Origin: Bacteroidales bacterium
GTDB lineage: Bacteria > Bacteroidota > Bacteroidia > Bacteroidales > FEN-979
Length of the DNA: 15,942 nucleotides
Direction of reading: 5' to 3'
NCBI GenBank assembly: GCA_023231005.1
Contig: JALNWG010000039.1
Span: forward strand, 1-15,942
Positions within the stretch are counted from its first letter, which is position 1, and every line of letters begins with the position of its first letter. Made by a program: the position numbers and the translations under genes. This document shows, one piece after another, positions 14,135 to 15,942 of this stretch. The notes beneath the pieces were generated by a model, which searched no databases, was not told the origin of the DNA, and was given only the letters and a program-made list of their open reading frames with translations.

Positions 14135-15714
14135 GAAATATTGCGAGTGTAAAGGAATCAATTTTGAATTCAACAGGGGGCAAATATTCAGTTAGTTCTT
14201 TGCTTGTTTTATTACTTTTTTATCTTCATCTTCCTGCTTATGCACAAACCGGGGTATATACTCTGAACGGAGACACTTCAAACCAGACAAATCAGACATT
14301 TGCTGCCACTCTTGCCGATCAATCTGCAGTGTATGTTCTTAATTCAGGTAAACTTACAATGACGAACTGCATTATGACAAAATCTGGCGATGCCTCGAAT
14401 GTTAATAACAGTAGTCAATATGGGACTAACGCCGGTATACTTGCAATGTCCTCCGGTCAGGTGACAATCTCTGGTGGTTCTGTGACGACCAATGCGAGTG
14501 GTGCCAATGGCATTTTCGCTACGGGTTCCGGATCTTCTATTACGATGTCAAACGGCACAATCAATGCGTCAGGGGCAAGTGCACATGGGGTGGATTGTAC
14601 CTATGGAGGGGCAATTATTCTTAACAATGTAGATATCACAACCACTGGATCAAATTCCTCGGCCCTTGCAACCGATTTCGGAGGCGGAACCGTTACTGTT
14701 ACCGGAGGAACCATCGTTGCCTCAGCAACAGAATCTGGGAGCCATTCTGCAGGATTGTATTCAACTGGGAATATTACAGTATCCAATGCTATTATTTCAT
14801 CTTCGGGAGACTGTGGAGGTGTCATTGATGGTGCAAACTCGATATCCTTAACGAATACCACTCTGACAGGCGCATTACATGGAATTAAAATTTGGAAGAC
14901 TGCACCAATGAGTGGTGTTGCAACTGTTACAATCAGCAGCGGCTCACTGAATGCAACTAATGGTGATGCTTTTTATGTCACGGGTGAAACAGGAAATGGT
15001 GCGTCTGCATCCCTCACAATGAGCGGTGGAGCAACTGTGAATCCCGGAACTGATAATATTGTGAATGTTCTAACTTCAAGCACAGCCTCCTTCACCGCCG
15101 ATGGAGAAACAATAACAGGGAACTTTAATGCTGATGCGACCAGTACGCTTTCAGTTCTATTAAAAAATGGTACAGATTTAACGGGAAGTGCCCAGAATAC
15201 GGGCATTACAATTGATGCTACCAGTTCATGGGTTGTTAATGCAAATTCAGTAATGACAACTGTGATCGATCCTACTGGAATTTCAGGTCTGACCGTCACG
15301 AACATCATTGGCAATGGTCACAATGTTCATTATGACTCAAGCCTTGCCGGGAACCAATACCTTGGCGGTTTAACATATTCTTTGTTTAATGGAGGCGTAT
15401 TGACTCCAGGAAGTGTTTTGGGCGTGGAACAGTTTCAATCTGACCCCGTGACGAACTGTATCCTGTATCAAAATTTCCCCAACCCTGTAATTTCAAACAC
15501 CACCATTTTGTACAAAATAACTCAGAAGGAGTTCGTTACTCTAAAAGTCTATGATCAGTCAGGAAAAGAAGTTGCTATTCTTGTTGATTCTGAACAAGAA
15601 GCGGGCCAGCATGCAATATCATTTAATGTGTCCCCCCTTGACAACGGCATTTATTTCTTTAGTTTAACTGCTGAAGGCAATGTCCAAACAAGGAAAATGT
15701 TTATCTGCAAGTAA
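14131..15714 (+). CDS. Surface or secreted beta-helix protein with T9SS sorting domain
   Basis: 527 residues from the ATG that overlaps the Fic-remnant stop. The signal peptide has an unusually long polar start (1-20) before the hydrophobic core SSLLVLLLFYLHLPAYAQ (22-39); an internal non-ATG start is possible. Residues 40-430 are rich in Gly, Ser, Thr and Asn with recurring strands such as VTISGGSVTTNASGANGI, SITMSNGTINASGASAHG and VTVTGGTIVASATESGSHSA, the pattern of a right-handed parallel beta-helix as in adhesins and autotransporter-like passengers. Residues 442-527 (ILYQNFPNPVISNTTILYKI to VQTRKMFICK) are a T9SS sorting domain of the YQNFPNP type. An adhesive or surface-coat role is inferred from fold only. 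Repeats are irregular, so no exact DNA repeat is seen. Confidence 0.85.
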   Translation: MRNIASVKESILNSTGGKYSVSSLLVLLLFYLHLPAYAQTGVYTLNGDTSNQTNQTFAATLADQSAVYVLNSGKLTMTNCIMTKSGDASNVNNSSQYGTNAGILAMSSGQVTISGGSVTTNASGANGIFATGSGSSITMSNGTINASGASAHGVDCTYGGAIILNNVDITTTGSNSSALATDFGGGTVTVTGGTIVASATESGSHSAGLYSTGNITVSNAIISSSGDCGGVIDGANSISLTNTTLTGALHGIKIWKTAPMSGVATVTISSGSLNATNGDAFYVTGETGNGASASLTMSGGATVNPGTDNIVNVLTSSTASFTADGETITGNFNADATSTLSVLLKNGTDLTGSAQNTGITIDATSSWVVNANSVMTTVIDPTGISGLTVTNIIGNGHNVHYDSSLAGNQYLGGLTYSLFNGGVLTPGSVLGVEQFQSDPVTNCILYQNFPNPVISNTTILYKITQKEFVTLKVYDQSGKEVAILVDSEQEAGQHAISFNVSPLDNGIYFFSLTAEGNVQTRKMFICK

Positions 15715-15814
15715 ATATCTCCTCGCATCATTCCACAAATCATCGCGTGTGTCGGTAAAAAATCGGAAAGCTCCTTGATGCCGGCTCTACCCCCCCTCTT
15801 ATAAGGATACAATG
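15715..15814. other. Intergenic gap before the IS21-like end
   Basis: About 100 bases with a C-run (ACCCCCCCTC near 15790). No gene or terminator that I can support. Confidence 0.4.
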
Positions 15815-15942
15815 GCAGCTGGATATTTCGGTGATATGCACCCACTGATTTCGGTCATACCCACCCAGTTTGTGGCTTGACGAAACCGTTAAAGACCTGA
15901 CAAAATTACTGTTTTTTTCTTAAGGTGTCTCCTTTTAGTTCA
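15815..15942 (+). mobile_element. Left end of an IS21-family insertion sequence (cut by window edge)
   Basis: Two tandem units of 23 bases, ATTTCGGTGATATGCACCCA CTG (15825-15847) and ATTTCGGTCATACCCACCCA GTT (15848-15870), are the multiple terminal repeats typical of IS21-family ends in Bacteroidota. They are followed by the kind of leader (AAACCGTTAAAGACC, TTTTTTTCTTAAGGTGTCTC) that precedes istA. The transposase gene is expected on the plus strand just beyond the window and is not visible here. The exact outer boundary is uncertain by about 15 bases. Confidence 0.6.

Noticed and set aside
1..15942. tRNA, rRNA, CRISPR arrays or a replication origin
   Set aside because: Looked for on both strands by eye; no cloverleaf, conserved rRNA segment, repeat-spacer array or iteron cluster was found.

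Overview
The window looks like a chromosomal accessory region of a member of the Bacteroidota. The grounds are three secreted proteins with type IX secretion (T9SS) C-terminal sorting domains, promoter-like boxes close to the Bacteroidota TAnnTTTG element, few recognisable Shine-Dalgarno sequences, and TonB-C/TPR, HicB-XRE and Fic proteins typical of that phylum. No ribosomal, tRNA or other housekeeping marker is present, so I cannot place it below phylum.

Left part (1 to about 10,990): strongly AT-rich, with every recognisable gene on the minus strand. Read in the direction of transcription (right to left) the order is: a cupin protein, a TonB-C/TPR secreted protein, a seven-repeat beta-propeller T9SS protein, a degraded hicA tail with an intact hicB-like antitoxin, a truncated XRE helix-turn-helix and a full-length Fic protein, a Vat/CatB-like acetyltransferase, an Eco57I-like DNA methyltransferase with a small putative PD-(D/E)XK nuclease, and the first 40 codons of a GyrI-like protein cut by the window edge. 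These units have no shared pathway. Several are separated by long imperfect inverted repeats and share short boundary motifs (AGCGTTGGCA, ACTCGCYAACCGATC, TTGCACACAAC). The layout resembles a gene-cassette array or another repeat-mediated gene-capture region, but the repeats do not match canonical integron attC core sites and no integrase is visible.

Junction (about 10,754 to 11,351): a 600-base gene-free stretch where strand and base composition switch. It holds a promoter-plus-leader repeat also found at about 7350.

Right part (11,352 to 15,714): GC-richer, all plus strand. A two-gene operon encodes a small secreted protein and a papain-like (AvrRpt2/C39-like) cysteine protease with a T9SS domain. 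It is followed by a decayed Fic gene whose stop overlaps the start of a beta-helix T9SS surface protein. The window ends in what looks like the left terminal repeats of an IS21-family element, with its transposase beyond the edge. A solitary, diverged IS21-like end lies at about 7722-7775.

Functionally the region mixes mobile-element defence (restriction-modification, toxin-antitoxin remnants, Fic), probable antibiotic modification (Vat/CatB-like enzyme) and surface or secreted proteins. The features that most deserve a second look are the intergenic repeat system, the split restriction-modification pair and the protease with its conserved-looking partner.
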